From Hyphomicrobiales bacterium (lineage in GTDB: Bacteria > Pseudomonadota > Alphaproteobacteria > Rhizobiales > Rhizobiaceae): a stretch of DNA of 64,000 nt. The translations under genes and the position numbers were made by a program. Numbering within the stretch: the first letter of the stretch is position 1; each line of letters starts with the position of its first letter. The stretch is taken from contig UCJD01000037.1 of NCBI GenBank assembly GCA_900472605.1, positions 1-64,000 on the forward strand, read 5' to 3'. Positions 44,585-55,774 of the stretch are shown one piece after another. The notes below the pieces were generated by a model that was given only the letters and a program-made list of their open reading frames with translations, had not been told where the DNA came from and ran no database searches.

Positions 44585-44615
44585 TTTCTATATGATTCGT
44601 CGCAATTCCGGTCAA

Positions 44616-44644
44616 AGAAAAACCGGCACCTGATGGGTGCCGGT
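44616..44644 (-). terminator. Terminator of the DUF2852 gene
   Basis: Nine-base perfect stem (ACCGGCACC and GGTGCCGGT), followed on the minus strand by TTTTTC. Confidence 0.85.
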
Positions 44645-44667
44645 CGATGTTTTGATGCCGATCGCGG

Positions 44668-45102
44668 TTACGGCGCCTGATATTCGGCAACCGGGCCGTT
44701 ATCATCTCGCTTGGTGTTCTTACGATCGCGCATGTAGCGGTCGAACTCGTCCTGATCCTTGGCGCGGCGGAGCTCGCGCACATAGGTTTCGAAGTCCTCC
44801 CGCATTTCATCAAGCTTGCGGCGTTCTTCCTCAAGCCTGTCGAGCTCGGCCTTGCGCCAATCGTCGAAGGCGACGTTGCCCGTGGTGAATTGCGGGCGAT
44901 AGCGGCCATGCGAGCGTCGGCAGCCGGCGAAGAATCCATCGGCGGCACTATTGGCGTCGCGCTTGAAGCCGCGCAAACGCTCCCCGAAGATGATGTAGGC
45001 GAGCATGGCGAGACCCAGAGGCCAGAAAACCACGAAGCCGAGGATCATCAGGGCAATGGTAGCCGGAGTCCAATCCGGGCGAAGCAATGCTGACTGGTTC
45101 AT
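44668..45102 (-). CDS. DUF2852 membrane protein
   Basis: A 144-residue protein from the ATG at 45102, with GAGG nine bases upstream. One membrane segment at about residues 14-36 (ATIALMILGFVVFWPLGLAM) is followed by a short basic stretch and then a highly charged helical region (about 75-130, rich in E, R, D and K) that may form a coiled coil. It resembles the DUF2852 family of Rhizobiales. The function is unknown. It has its own terminator. Confidence 0.82.
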   Translation of the reverse strand: MNQSALLRPDWTPATIALMILGFVVFWPLGLAMLAYIIFGERLRGFKRDANSAADGFFAGCRRSHGRYRPQFTTGNVAFDDWRKAELDRLEEERRKLDEMREDFETYVRELRRAKDQDEFDRYMRDRKNTKRDDNGPVAEYQAP

Positions 45103-45247
45103 CGTGCGGTATCCTCGCATTTTCGCGCCCGGCGAAATGCCGAACGCTGGAAATCGATGTGGTTACCGTTTGACACGGCTTCAAGACGATTTCCGCTCAA
45201 ATCGGACAAGACCTTGAAACCAAAACACTAATTCAGATGATGCTAAA

Positions 45248-46525
45248 TCAGATCGATTTGCCGCCCTTGATCACGCGCTTGACAGCCGGCTTTCCGGCGC
45301 GTCCGTGCTCGCGGACGAAATTGATGATGCGTGGCGCGATCTCGCGGCGGAAACGCGAACCGTTGAAGACCCCGTAGTGCCCGACGTCCGGCTGCAGGTA
45401 GTGCATGCGCATGTGATCGGGGATATTGGTGCAAATCGTCTGCGCGGCCTTGGTCTGGCCGACACCGGAGATGTCGTCGTTCTCCCCCTCGACGGTCAGA
45501 AGCGCCACGTTGCGGATCGCCGCCGGGTCGACCAGCTTTCCGCGATGTTCGAGCTCGCCCTTCGGAAGCGCGTGCCTGATGAAGACCTGATCAACGGTCT
45601 GCAGATAGAACTCGGCGGTCAGATCCATCACGGCTAGATATTCGTCGTAGAAGTCGCGATGCTTTTCGGCCGGCTCGCCATCGTTCTTCACCAGATGCAT
45701 GAAGAACTCCTTATGGGCGACAAGATGCCGGTCGAGGTTCATCGACATGAAGCCGGAGAGCTGCAGGAAGCCAGGATAGACCGGCCGCATGAAGCCCGGC
45801 TGCGGCCAGGGAACGTTCATGATGACGTTTTCGGCGAACCATTCCAGCGGCTTGTCCTTGGCCAGCTGGTTGACGGCGGTCGGATTGATGCGGGTGTCGA
45901 TCGGGCCGCCCATCAGCGTCATCGACGCCGGCGCGAGCGGATCGTTGGCCTCTTCCATGACCGCAGCCGCGGCAAGCACCGGCACGGAGGGCTGACAGAC
46001 CGCGACGACATGCGTGTCGGGACCGAGGAAGTGCAGCATCTCGATGACGTAGTCGACATAGTCGTTGAAATCGAACGTCCCGTCGGTCATCGGCACCATG
46101 CGGGCGTCGATCCAATCGGTGATGTAGATATCCGCGCTCGGAAGCAGCGCCTCGACGGTGCCACGCAATAGCGTCGCGTAGTGCCCGGACATTGGAGCAA
46201 CGATCAAGATGCGCGGATCAGGACCATGGGCGGCCGGCAGGTTGCGTGCGAAGTGCAGCAGATTGCAGAAGGGCCGTGCCCAGACGATCTCTTCCCTGAC
46301 GGCAACCTCTTTGTCGCCGACGACGGTCTTGGGCAGATCGAAGGAAGGTTTGCCATAGCGGCGCGTGGTGCGCTCGAACATCTCAAGTGCTGCGGCCATT
46401 GTCCGGCCCCAAGGGGTCTGGGACAGCGGATTGAGCGGATTGGAATAGGCAAGCCGCATGATATCGGCCACGGCGCGGTAAGGCGCCATCGCGGCATGAT
46501 TCAATTCGTAAAGCTGATAAAACAT
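45248..46525 (-). CDS. phaZ: Intracellular poly(3-hydroxybutyrate) depolymerase
   Basis: A 425-residue alpha/beta hydrolase that mobilises PHB granules. The nucleophile is probably Cys177 in VVAVCQPSVPVLA, matching the VCQP box of the Ralstonia intracellular depolymerase; LIVAPMSGHYATLLRGTVE and the acidic DVGHYGVFNG near the C-terminus are further family features. The ATG at 46525 gives the family start (MFYQLYELNH); an ATG at 46534 is also possible. A repeat pair resembling a PhaR operator lies about 90-115 bp upstream. Confidence 0.94.
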   Translation of the reverse strand: MFYQLYELNHAAMAPYRAVADIMRLAYSNPLNPLSQTPWGRTMAAALEMFERTTRRYGKPSFDLPKTVVGDKEVAVREEIVWARPFCNLLHFARNLPAAHGPDPRILIVAPMSGHYATLLRGTVEALLPSADIYITDWIDARMVPMTDGTFDFNDYVDYVIEMLHFLGPDTHVVAVCQPSVPVLAAAAVMEEANDPLAPASMTLMGGPIDTRINPTAVNQLAKDKPLEWFAENVIMNVPWPQPGFMRPVYPGFLQLSGFMSMNLDRHLVAHKEFFMHLVKNDGEPAEKHRDFYDEYLAVMDLTAEFYLQTVDQVFIRHALPKGELEHRGKLVDPAAIRNVALLTVEGENDDISGVGQTKAAQTICTNIPDHMRMHYLQPDVGHYGVFNGSRFRREIAPRIINFVREHGRAGKPAVKRVIKGGKSI

Positions 46526-46610
46526 GAGATGCATCACCTTTCTTTCATCTGGAAGATGACGCCTGCTGGAAGGCATCGGACTCTTTCCAACGATGTGCTG
46601 GCATCTCAAC

Positions 46611-46642
46611 GCACAGTAACAGGTTTTTGTTGCACAGCAACA
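46611..46642 (-). promoter_or_regulatory. Candidate PhaR/AniA operator pair before phaZ
   Basis: TGTTGC-ACA-GCAACA is a perfect 6-bp inverted repeat at 46628-46642. Its right part (GCACAGCAACA) is repeated 21 bp away as GCACAGTAACA at 46611-46621, two helical turns. PhaR-type regulators of PHB genes recognise TGC-N3-GCA palindromes, so this fits control of phaZ. Inference only. Confidence 0.45.
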
Positions 46643-46668
46643 TGAGCGATCCGCACCGCAATAAAGAA

Positions 46669-46693
46669 ATGCCGGGGATCCTCTCCCCGGCAT
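46669..46693 (-). terminator. Terminator of the FAH-family gene
   Basis: Perfect 10-bp stem (ATGCCGGGGA and TCCCCGGCAT) with a five-base loop, followed on the minus strand by TTCTTTATT. Confidence 0.75.
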
Positions 46694-46729
46694 GATGCTG
46701 CGCTCAAATGCTTAACACTCGTCAAACAC

Positions 46730-47572
46730 CTAGATATCGGCCTGAAACGTCTGCTTCTGCGTTCCCAGACCCTCGATGCCGAGCTCGACGACGTCGCCGG
46801 CGCGCAGGAAACGCGGCGGCTTCATGCCCATGCCGACTCCAGGAGGGGTGCCGGTCGAGATCACGTCGCCCGGATGCAGCGACATGAACTGGCTGAGATA
46901 GGAAACGACGAAGGCGACGCCATAGACCATGGTCTTCGACGAGCCGTTCTGCATGGTTTCGCCATTAACCTTCAGCCACATGCCGAGGTCTTGCGGATCG
47001 GCGATCTCGTCCCTGGTTACCAGCCATGGGCCGATCGGGCCGAAGGTGTCGCAGGACTTGCCCTTGGTCCACTGTCCCGCGCGCTCCGTCTGGAAGGCGC
47101 GTTCGGAAACATCGTGCGAGACGCAGTAGCCCGCCACGTAGTCGAGAGCGTCGGCTTCGCTGACATATTTCGCGGTCTTGCCGATGACGACGCCAAGCTC
47201 GACCTCCCAATCGGTCTTCTCCGAACCGCGCGGGATGAGAACATTGTCGTTCGGGCCGACGATGGCCGAGGTAGCCTTCATGAAGATGACGGGTTCGGGG
47301 GGCACCGCGGCGCCGGTTTCGGCGGCGTGGTCGGAGAAGTTGAGGCCGATGCAGATGAACTTGCCGGTGCCGGCAACGCACGCGCCTATACGACCAGGTT
47401 GGAGTTCGGGAAGGGTTTTCGGATCGATTGCAGCGAGCTTGGCCAGACCTTCCGGCGAAATCGCCGCCCCCGCAATATCAGATACGTGGCCGGACAGATC
47501 CCTGATCTTGCCGTCCGCGTCCAGCATTGCCGGCTTTTCCTGGCCGATCTCTCCAACGCGCATGAGCTTCAT
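46730..47572 (-). CDS. Fumarylacetoacetate hydrolase family protein
   Basis: A 280-residue FAH-fold enzyme preceded by a strong GAGGAGGA site. The metal-binding acids are in DWEVELGVVIGK and the substrate region in GLNFSDHAAETG; VISTGTPPGVGMGMKPP is the typical C-terminal signature. Members include 2-keto-4-pentenoate hydratases, acylpyruvases and ureidoglycolate lyases, and the sequence does not decide which. It is separated from phaZ by a terminator and seems monocistronic. Confidence 0.9.
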   Translation of the reverse strand: MKLMRVGEIGQEKPAMLDADGKIRDLSGHVSDIAGAAISPEGLAKLAAIDPKTLPELQPGRIGACVAGTGKFICIGLNFSDHAAETGAAVPPEPVIFMKATSAIVGPNDNVLIPRGSEKTDWEVELGVVIGKTAKYVSEADALDYVAGYCVSHDVSERAFQTERAGQWTKGKSCDTFGPIGPWLVTRDEIADPQDLGMWLKVNGETMQNGSSKTMVYGVAFVVSYLSQFMSLHPGDVISTGTPPGVGMGMKPPRFLRAGDVVELGIEGLGTQKQTFQADI

Positions 47573-47816
47573 CGAATATCCTCCTCAGCGTGAGCCATGT
47601 TTCCATCACCTATGAACGAATTATTCACCGGTGTCATTACGGCTTTTCACCCAGGCGGTACGCCTCGATCCAATGTCTGGGCAAAAATCCGATTGGGGAA
47701 CCACTGTCTTTCCGGCGCAGGGTGCCCACATATCTTGACGGATCCATAAGAGTGACAAGACTGCGTTTGCCGAGGAGCCAGACCTCGATGCCGCGCCACC
47801 AACCGTCGGAAAGACC

Positions 47817-48410
47817 ATGACAAAGAGCAACAGCCGCGAATCCCAATATCCGATCGAGCCGATCTTTCTCGACCGGTGGTCGCCCCGCGCTTTCACCGGC
47901 GAAATCATCGATGAGGCCGAGCTGCTGACCGTGCTCGATGCCGCGCACTGGGCGCCCTCTTCCGCCAACCAGCAGCCGTGGCGCTTCATCTACGCGCTGA
48001 ACGGGTCCGACGACTGGAACAGGTTCGTATCGCTACTGGTCGACTCCAATCAGGAGTGGGCAAAGAATGCGTCTGCGCTCATCTTCGTCGTGTCTAAGGG
48101 TTTCAGCGGCGACTTTTCCGAGGGGCGCAAGAGCTACACGCACTCCTTCGATGCCGGCACCGCCTGGGGTTATCTCGCGCTGCAGGCCAAGCTCTCTGGC
48201 TTCTATGCCCACGGCATGGGCGGCATCAAGCATGACGAGATTCGCGACACGTTCGCCATTCCGGAAGGCTACCGCGTGGAGGCGGGAATTGCCTTCGGTC
48301 GCCTTGCCGACAAGAGCGTGCTGTCGGAGCGCAACCAAGAGCGCGAGTTTCCGAGCCAGCGAAAGCCGCTCGCCGAAGTCGCTTTCAAGGGCAAATTTGT
48401 AGCCGGATAA
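47817..48410 (+). CDS. Nitroreductase family FMN oxidoreductase
   Basis: A 197-residue member of the FMN-dependent nitroreductase fold. FMN-contact segments are DRWSPRAFTGE near the start, WAPSSANQQPWRFIY around residue 47 and AFGRLADKS near the end. Such proteins reduce quinones or nitro compounds with NAD(P)H; the physiological substrate is unknown. It stands alone, convergent with gyrB. Confidence 0.9.
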   Translation: MTKSNSRESQYPIEPIFLDRWSPRAFTGEIIDEAELLTVLDAAHWAPSSANQQPWRFIYALNGSDDWNRFVSLLVDSNQEWAKNASALIFVVSKGFSGDFSEGRKSYTHSFDAGTAWGYLALQAKLSGFYAHGMGGIKHDEIRDTFAIPEGYRVEAGIAFGRLADKSVLSERNQEREFPSQRKPLAEVAFKGKFVAG

Positions 48411-48420
48411 CAGCGCAATG

Positions 48421-48453
48421 AAAAAGGCCCCGCGGCTGGCGAGCCGCAGGGCC
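48421..48453 (-). terminator. Terminator of gyrB
   Basis: Long stem GGCCCcGCGGCT paired with AGCCGCaGGGCC, followed on the minus strand by five T. It lies between the convergent nitroreductase and gyrB genes. Confidence 0.88.
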
Positions 48454-48476
48454 TATTCTTCGATAAATACCAGTGA

Positions 48477-50912
<2,436 letters not shown>

Positions 50913-51045
50913 ATTGTCGAGAATTCCCTGTTGTCGATGCCGTTGTGACACGCGGGCGAATCACCGGCCTTAATCACGTTGAATATAGGGTTTTTGCATG
51001 AAGTTCCCAATGCCAGCGGTCGCCAAGAGCGCATAAAACAGGGGA

Positions 51046-51423
51046 TTATGACCGTTTTCCGTCGGCGTTTTCCGCATTTTCAAGAACCTCCGACAGTTTT
51101 GCCAGGGTGGCCTCATCCAGATGCCGAATAGACCCTGCCAAACGGTTGGCGAAGGTCGTGTATTCCGCCGACAAACCCGACGTGTCTATGACAATTCGCG
51201 GGTCGGAAAAGCGCGCGATCAGGAACAGATCGTCGGCCTCATCCCAGATGATGTTGAAGTAGCCGGCGATACGCTGCAGAAGATCGAAGGTCGGAACGCC
51301 GCGCTTTCCGTGCTCCAGCGCGGAGAGATAGGCCGGAGAGACATTCAACGCTTCCGCCATCTGCTTCTGCGATACCCCCTTGCGCTCGCGGAGCTTGCGA
51401 ATGGCTTCCCCGAACGGCGTCAT
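51046..51423 (-). CDS. XRE-family transcriptional regulator
   Basis: A 125-residue protein. Residues 1-60 form a Cro/CI helix-turn-helix (AIRKLRERKGVSQKQMAEALNV...YLSALEHGKRG); the C-terminal half has no known ligand domain that I recognise. It starts at the ATG overlapping the smr stop (ATGA), so it is translated with timA-mltA-smr. Its targets are unknown; it may be autoregulatory for the cluster. Confidence 0.88.
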   Translation of the reverse strand: MTPFGEAIRKLRERKGVSQKQMAEALNVSPAYLSALEHGKRGVPTFDLLQRIAGYFNIIWDEADDLFLIARFSDPRIVIDTSGLSAEYTTFANRLAGSIRHLDEATLAKLSEVLENAENADGKRS

Positions 51424-51998
51424 AGCCGATCGCCCGCGCGACGAGACAGGCGGATGTAGAGTGCGCCCTCGCCGCCATGGTGCTGCGCCGCCGCCTCGTA
51501 AGACGAGATGAGATAGCGAAATTCCGGCTTGGAGAACCACATCGGCACAGCACGCTTCAATGCCCCATCACTGCCGAGCGAGCTGCCCTTGCCGGTGATG
51601 ACGAGGACATGGCGCATACCGCGGTCATGGGCCCGCAGCAGGAATTCGAGCAGCATGATGTGCGCTTCGCTTTGCACCAGGCCATGGAGATCGATGCGGG
51701 CCTCAAGCGCGAGGCGGCCCTTGGCGATCTTGCGCTTGACCGGGCGCTCCAGCGGGTGATGGACGCCAGCCGCGGGCTTCGGCGCCGCTGCCGGTTCCGG
51801 CTGCTCGCCTGCGCCTGCTGCCGATTTTGGCACGGTAGCGGTTTTCAGGTTGGCCGCATCTGCTTCCTTCTCGGCCTCCATAAGGAAGGCGTCGAGCTCA
51901 TTCATCGCGCCTGTGTTGCCAGGCATCGGGCGCGTGCTGCGGGCTACCTTGCCCCACAAAATGCGTTCATCGGCGCTAAGCTTGCGATCCTTCGCCAT
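51420..51998 (-). CDS. Smr/MutS2-type domain protein
   Basis: A 192-residue protein from the ATG at 51998. After a charged N-terminus and an Ala/Pro-rich linker (about 60-85), the Smr domain shows ARIDLHGLVQSEAH and VLVITGKGSS, the two family signatures. Stand-alone Smr domains nick or bind branched DNA, or cleave RNA on stalled ribosomes. Its start overlaps the mltA stop by one base. Confidence 0.88.
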   Translation of the reverse strand: MAKDRKLSADERILWGKVARSTRPMPGNTGAMNELDAFLMEAEKEADAANLKTATVPKSAAGAGEQPEPAAAPKPAAGVHHPLERPVKRKIAKGRLALEARIDLHGLVQSEAHIMLLEFLLRAHDRGMRHVLVITGKGSSLGSDGALKRAVPMWFSKPEFRYLISSYEAAAQHHGGEGALYIRLSRRAGDRL

Positions 51999-53116
51999 CA
52001 CGCAAACCTCGCGGCGGCTTTGTTCGGGATCAGGATCGCGAAATCGGCGTCGTGGCGCACCGTGCCTGCAAGCTCGCCGGCCGCGTCGCCGGAGCCGGTG
52101 AAGATATCGCCGCGCGCCGGGCCAACGATCGCCGAGCCGGTGTCGAGTGCCAGCATCAGGCGTTGGAAGGGCTTTCCGCCCTGCAGGTGCAGCAGGCTTT
52201 GCGAATGGATGTAGAACGGAAAGCCAAAGGTATGGATCAGGCGATCGACGGCCAGCGATCGTCCTGCAATCAACGGCACCTTGGCGGCCGCGATCGGGCC
52301 GGCACAATCGTTGTCGATCTCGACCTCGCGGAAGAAAATGTAGGAGCGGTTGTGCGCAAGAATGTCATCGACGCGGTCCGGATTCATCGCCAGCCAGTGC
52401 CGGATCGATTGCATCGAGATGTTCGCCCGGTCGATTTCGCCGAGATCGATCAGCAGTTTTCCGACTGCTGAAAACGGATGGCCGGCCTTCGCCGCATAGG
52501 TAATCCGCCCGGTTCGTCCATCGAGATAGCGCAAACGCGCGGCGCCCTGGACGTGAACGAAGAAGACGTCGACCTTGGATTTTGCCCAGCAAATCTCAAG
52601 CCCCTGCCCTTCCAGCGCGCCTTTGTCGATGGCTGCGCGGTCGAGATAGGGCTCGATGGCTCCCTCGCGCAGGCAGCCGAACATGTAGCTCGGATCCATC
52701 GTGAGGGGGCGGTTCTGGTCGTCGAGGTCGATCAGATCATCAGGGCGGCGGTAAAATGGGAACCTGTATTCGTGGTCAGGACTGACTGAGACAGCTATCT
52801 CGGGCTCGTAAAAGGCCGTGACGAAACCGGGTTGGCCGTCGGTTCGCCTGATCCTGAATGGCCGACAATGCGCTTCGAAGAAGGCTCGCGCCTCGCTCGC
52901 CGACATCGGCCGTGTATCGCGCGCAGACCGCAACAGGTCGAGGAGATCGGTGCTGGTCAGGCCCAGCGATCCAGTGCGGTAGGGCTTGGTTTTCTCGATA
53001 TAACAGCGGCAGGATTCCATGGCCTCGAAAAGGCTGGAGGGATCATCGTCCCGCCAGCCTTCCAAATCGTCAAAGCCTATCGCCTCGAGGGCAAAGCCTC
53101 GTTCATCATCACTCAT
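51998..53116 (-). CDS. mltA: MltA-type lytic murein transglycosylase, no visible signal peptide
   Basis: About 372 residues from the ATG at 53116. The MltA domain and terminal 3D domain are intact (VTAFYEPEIAVS, CWAKSKVDVFFVHVQGAARL, LALDTGSAIVGPARGDIFTG, with the catalytic Asp of LDTGSA). MltA is normally an outer-membrane lipoprotein, but here the N-terminus (MSDDERGFALEAIGF) is acidic with no leader, and the upstream in-frame extension to 53233 shows none either. It overlaps the timA end by eight bases. Confidence 0.9.
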   Translation of the reverse strand: MSDDERGFALEAIGFDDLEGWRDDDPSSLFEAMESCRCYIEKTKPYRTGSLGLTSTDLLDLLRSARDTRPMSASEARAFFEAHCRPFRIRRTDGQPGFVTAFYEPEIAVSVSPDHEYRFPFYRRPDDLIDLDDQNRPLTMDPSYMFGCLREGAIEPYLDRAAIDKGALEGQGLEICWAKSKVDVFFVHVQGAARLRYLDGRTGRITYAAKAGHPFSAVGKLLIDLGEIDRANISMQSIRHWLAMNPDRVDDILAHNRSYIFFREVEIDNDCAGPIAAAKVPLIAGRSLAVDRLIHTFGFPFYIHSQSLLHLQGGKPFQRLMLALDTGSAIVGPARGDIFTGSGDAAGELAGTVRHDADFAILIPNKAAARFA

Positions 53117-53813
53117 GTTCCGATTCGGTGGCCACGAGTTTCCAGTTGGGATCGCGCGAGCGGGTGTCGCGGGCGAATGTCCAGAGATCGCTGATCTCCG
53201 CGACGGTTTCCGCATCACCGTCAACAAGCACATCGGCCTTGTCGTAGGTCGCGGAAATCATCTGGCTGACTATGCGCAAGGTGATCTGCGCTTCGCTGCC
53301 ACTGACCTCAACATTCTTGATCTCGGCCTTGTCGATACCGACAAACGTGGATTTGACCTTCTCGCCCTTGCTTTCCCGATCGGCGATCGCCGCATCGAAG
53401 CCCTCGTACACTTCCTTGGACAGCAAATTCTTGAGCGCCTTGCGATCGCCATCGGCGAAGGCCATCACGATCATCTCATAAGCCATGCGGGCGCCGTTGA
53501 CGAACTCCTTCGGGTTGAAGGAGGGATCGGCCTTGTTCATTTCCCGCAGCTGTTCATTGAGCGGCGTGCCCGCTGGCGCGAAGGCATCGATCGCCGCGAA
53601 GCGGTCTTCTTCTTCGCCCGTCGCATCGCGTCGTGGCAGGGTTACGACCTTTCCGGCATCCGGCGTCTCTGGACCGGCAGCATCGCGCGGGGTGTAGAGA
53701 TCGCGTGGCGGCTTCTCATTTCCCGTGCGCCGACCAAGGACATTGCGCAGCTGCAAAAATATCAGCACCGCCGCCACGAGAAAAAACAAAGTGATGAAGT
53801 CGTTTGAACCCAT
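53109..53813 (-). CDS. Tim44-like domain protein TimA
   Basis: A 234-residue membrane-anchored protein from the ATG at 53813. One N-terminal membrane segment (DFITLFFLVAAVLIFLQL, residues 4-22) is followed by a polar linker and a Tim44 domain from about residue 90 (FNPKEFVNGARMAYEMIVMAFADGD). It resembles alphaproteobacterial TimA, a bacterial relative of mitochondrial Tim44, thought to act at the inner membrane. It heads the cluster timA-mltA-smr-XRE. Confidence 0.88.
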   Translation of the reverse strand: MGSNDFITLFFLVAAVLIFLQLRNVLGRRTGNEKPPRDLYTPRDAAGPETPDAGKVVTLPRRDATGEEEDRFAAIDAFAPAGTPLNEQLREMNKADPSFNPKEFVNGARMAYEMIVMAFADGDRKALKNLLSKEVYEGFDAAIADRESKGEKVKSTFVGIDKAEIKNVEVSGSEAQITLRIVSQMISATYDKADVLVDGDAETVAEISDLWTFARDTRSRDPNWKLVATESEHE

Positions 53814-53939
53814 ATCCCGCCGCAATCTGTTAACATCTAGAATTTGTATACCCATATAGTCTGCATATACAGATGATTCAAATAGGTCCCGCACGTTGGG
53901 CCGATTTCAATGGAGACCGGTGAGAGCCGGAGAGAAATA

Positions 53940-54440
53940 ATGCGCCTTTCAATGCTGCCTGGTTTTCTGCTGCTCATGCCTTTGGCCGAGATCGCGGGCT
54001 TCGTGATTGTCGGCAAGGCGATCGGTCTTTGGGCGACGCTCGGACTGGTCATGCTGAGTTTCGTGGCCGGGATGATGCTGTTGCGTCGGCAGGGCATCGG
54101 TATCCTGCGGCGTATGTCCATGGAAGGACGGACCGGCGCGGTCCCGGGTCGCGAACTGCTACGGCCGGCAATGTTCGTCATTGCCGCGCTGCTCCTGATT
54201 ATTCCGGGCTTTATCACCGACATCGTCGCGCTGCTCATCTTCATCCCCGCAGTGCGTGATCTTGCGTGGAACTACGTAAGCCGTCGTTTTGTAGTCGTGG
54301 GTGCATCCGGACCGTCCCGTACATCGGCGCACTCCCCTCATAGAGGCAACAATGCAACCGTCGTCGATCTCGATGCGGAGGATTACCAGCGTGACCCGAA
54401 CGGAAAGTCGCCCTGGTCCGGCAAAAGCCTTGGCGAATGA
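53940..54440 (+). CDS. FxsA family membrane protein
   Basis: A 166-residue inner-membrane protein with GGAG before the ATG at 53940. Hydrophobic segments at about 5-25, 27-47 and 75-100 (FVIAALLLIIPGFITDIVALLI) carry the family signature RRQGIG and PGFITD; a polar tail ends in PWSGKSLGE. FxsA proteins are poorly understood; the E. coli one affects phage exclusion. It is divergent from timA and 95 bp before secB. Confidence 0.9.
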   Translation: MRLSMLPGFLLLMPLAEIAGFVIVGKAIGLWATLGLVMLSFVAGMMLLRRQGIGILRRMSMEGRTGAVPGRELLRPAMFVIAALLLIIPGFITDIVALLIFIPAVRDLAWNYVSRRFVVVGASGPSRTSAHSPHRGNNATVVDLDAEDYQRDPNGKSPWSGKSLGE

Positions 54441-54535
54441 GGCTCTTGCTTGAGAAGCGCCGGCTGGCCTAGGGTTGTAACGACATCGTCGAAATGATAG
54501 ATGCGGCGAAATCCAATGCCCTCGAGGAAAAGCCA

Positions 54536-55012
54536 ATGGACAGCGAAAACAGCAATAACGGCGCAACGAGCCCGAGCCTTACCATTCTAGCACAGTACAC
54601 CAAGGACCTTTCCTTCGAGAATCCTGGTGCACCGCGTTCGCTGCAGGCCCGCGACAAGGCACCGGCCATCAATATCAATGTCAACGTCAACGCCAACCCG
54701 CTTTCCGACACGGACTTCGACGTCGTTCTTTCCTTGAACGCCGAAGCCAAGGAAGGCGACAAGACGGTATTCCATACGGAACTCGTCTATGGCGGCGTCT
54801 TCCGGATCGCCGGCTTCCCGCAGGAACACATGCTGCCGGTTCTCTTCATCGAGTGCCCGCGCATGCTCTTCCCGTTCGCGCGCCAGATCATCGCCGACGT
54901 GACCCGCAACGGCGGCTTCCCGCCGCTGATGATCGATCCGATCGATTTCTCGCAGATGTTTGCCCAGCGCGTTGCCGAAGAGCAGGCCCGCGCAAAGGTT
55001 CAGGCGAACTAA
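54536..55012 (+). CDS. secB: Protein-export chaperone SecB
   Basis: A 158-residue tetrameric export chaperone. Core motifs are AQYTKDLSFENPG, ININVNVNANPL, LVYGGVFRI and CPRMLFPFARQIIADVTRNGGFPPLMIDPIDF. The ATG at 54536 has GAGGAAA upstream; an earlier in-frame start at 54494 is outside the family. Ends in a terminator facing dnaQ. Confidence 0.96.
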   Translation: MDSENSNNGATSPSLTILAQYTKDLSFENPGAPRSLQARDKAPAININVNVNANPLSDTDFDVVLSLNAEAKEGDKTVFHTELVYGGVFRIAGFPQEHMLPVLFIECPRMLFPFARQIIADVTRNGGFPPLMIDPIDFSQMFAQRVAEEQARAKVQAN

Positions 55013-55035
55013 TTCCTCATTAGATGACGACCGAG

Positions 55036-55063
55036 ATGCCCGGGCCAGCGCCCGGGCATTTTA
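55036..55063. terminator. Terminator between secB and dnaQ
   Basis: Perfect 10-bp stem (ATGCCCGGGC and GCCCGGGCAT) with a four-base loop and TTTT after it on the plus strand. It touches the last bases of the convergent dnaQ. Confidence 0.85.
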
Positions 55064-55774
55064 GTTTGGGAGATCGTATTTCGCCCAGATGCCCTTCTGG
55101 CCGAGCTTGGCAATCAGCGCATCATGCTGTTCGGCTTCGGTTTCACTGAGGCGCGGTGGAAGCGGTCGCGGCCGCTCAAGCGCGATCAGGACGATATCAT
55201 CATCGCTATCGTTGCGTTCCGATGCGCCGTTGTTCTGCGCCACGCCGAGGCCAAGCGCCGTCTGGCGACCACCGATCATCTCGATATAGACTTCGGCAAG
55301 CAGTTCGGAGTCGAGTAAGGCGCCGTGCTTGGCGCGATGGGAGTTGTCGATCCCATAGCGGCGGCACAGCGCATCGAGCGAGTTCGGACCCATCGGATGC
55401 TTGCGCCGGGCCATCGACAACGTATCGATGACATTTTCGGGAGAGATTGGCGGCAAAGAAAGCCGCGCCAACTCGGCATTGATGAAGCCCATGTCGAAGG
55501 TGGCGTTATGGGCGATCCACTTGCCTTCGCCGAAGAAGTCGAGGATCTCCTGGGCTACAGCCGCGAAAGGCTGCTTGTCCTTCAGGAACTCGTCGGTGAT
55601 GCCGTGAACGGCAAGCGCGTCCGGATGGACCTTCTGGTCGACCGGATTGATGTAGATGTGCAGCGTCTTTCCCGTCGGAAAGTGATTGAAGAGTTCGATG
55701 CCGCCGATTTCGATGATGCGATCCGTGCGGTTATCAAGCCCGGTGGTTTCCGTATCGAAAATGATTTCACGCAT
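55061..55774 (-). CDS. dnaQ: DNA polymerase III epsilon subunit (proofreading exonuclease)
   Basis: A 237-residue DEDDh exonuclease. ExoI is FDTETTGLD, ExoII is HNATFDMGFI, and ExoIII is HRAKHGALLDSELLAEVY with the catalytic His and Asp. A C-terminal tail ending near QKGIWAKYDLPN would bind the polymerase. It is the last of five minus-strand genes running away from the predicted oriC and overlaps the coaE end by eight bases. Confidence 0.96.
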   Translation of the reverse strand: MREIIFDTETTGLDNRTDRIIEIGGIELFNHFPTGKTLHIYINPVDQKVHPDALAVHGITDEFLKDKQPFAAVAQEILDFFGEGKWIAHNATFDMGFINAELARLSLPPISPENVIDTLSMARRKHPMGPNSLDALCRRYGIDNSHRAKHGALLDSELLAEVYIEMIGGRQTALGLGVAQNNGASERNDSDDDIVLIALERPRPLPPRLSETEAEQHDALIAKLGQKGIWAKYDLPN

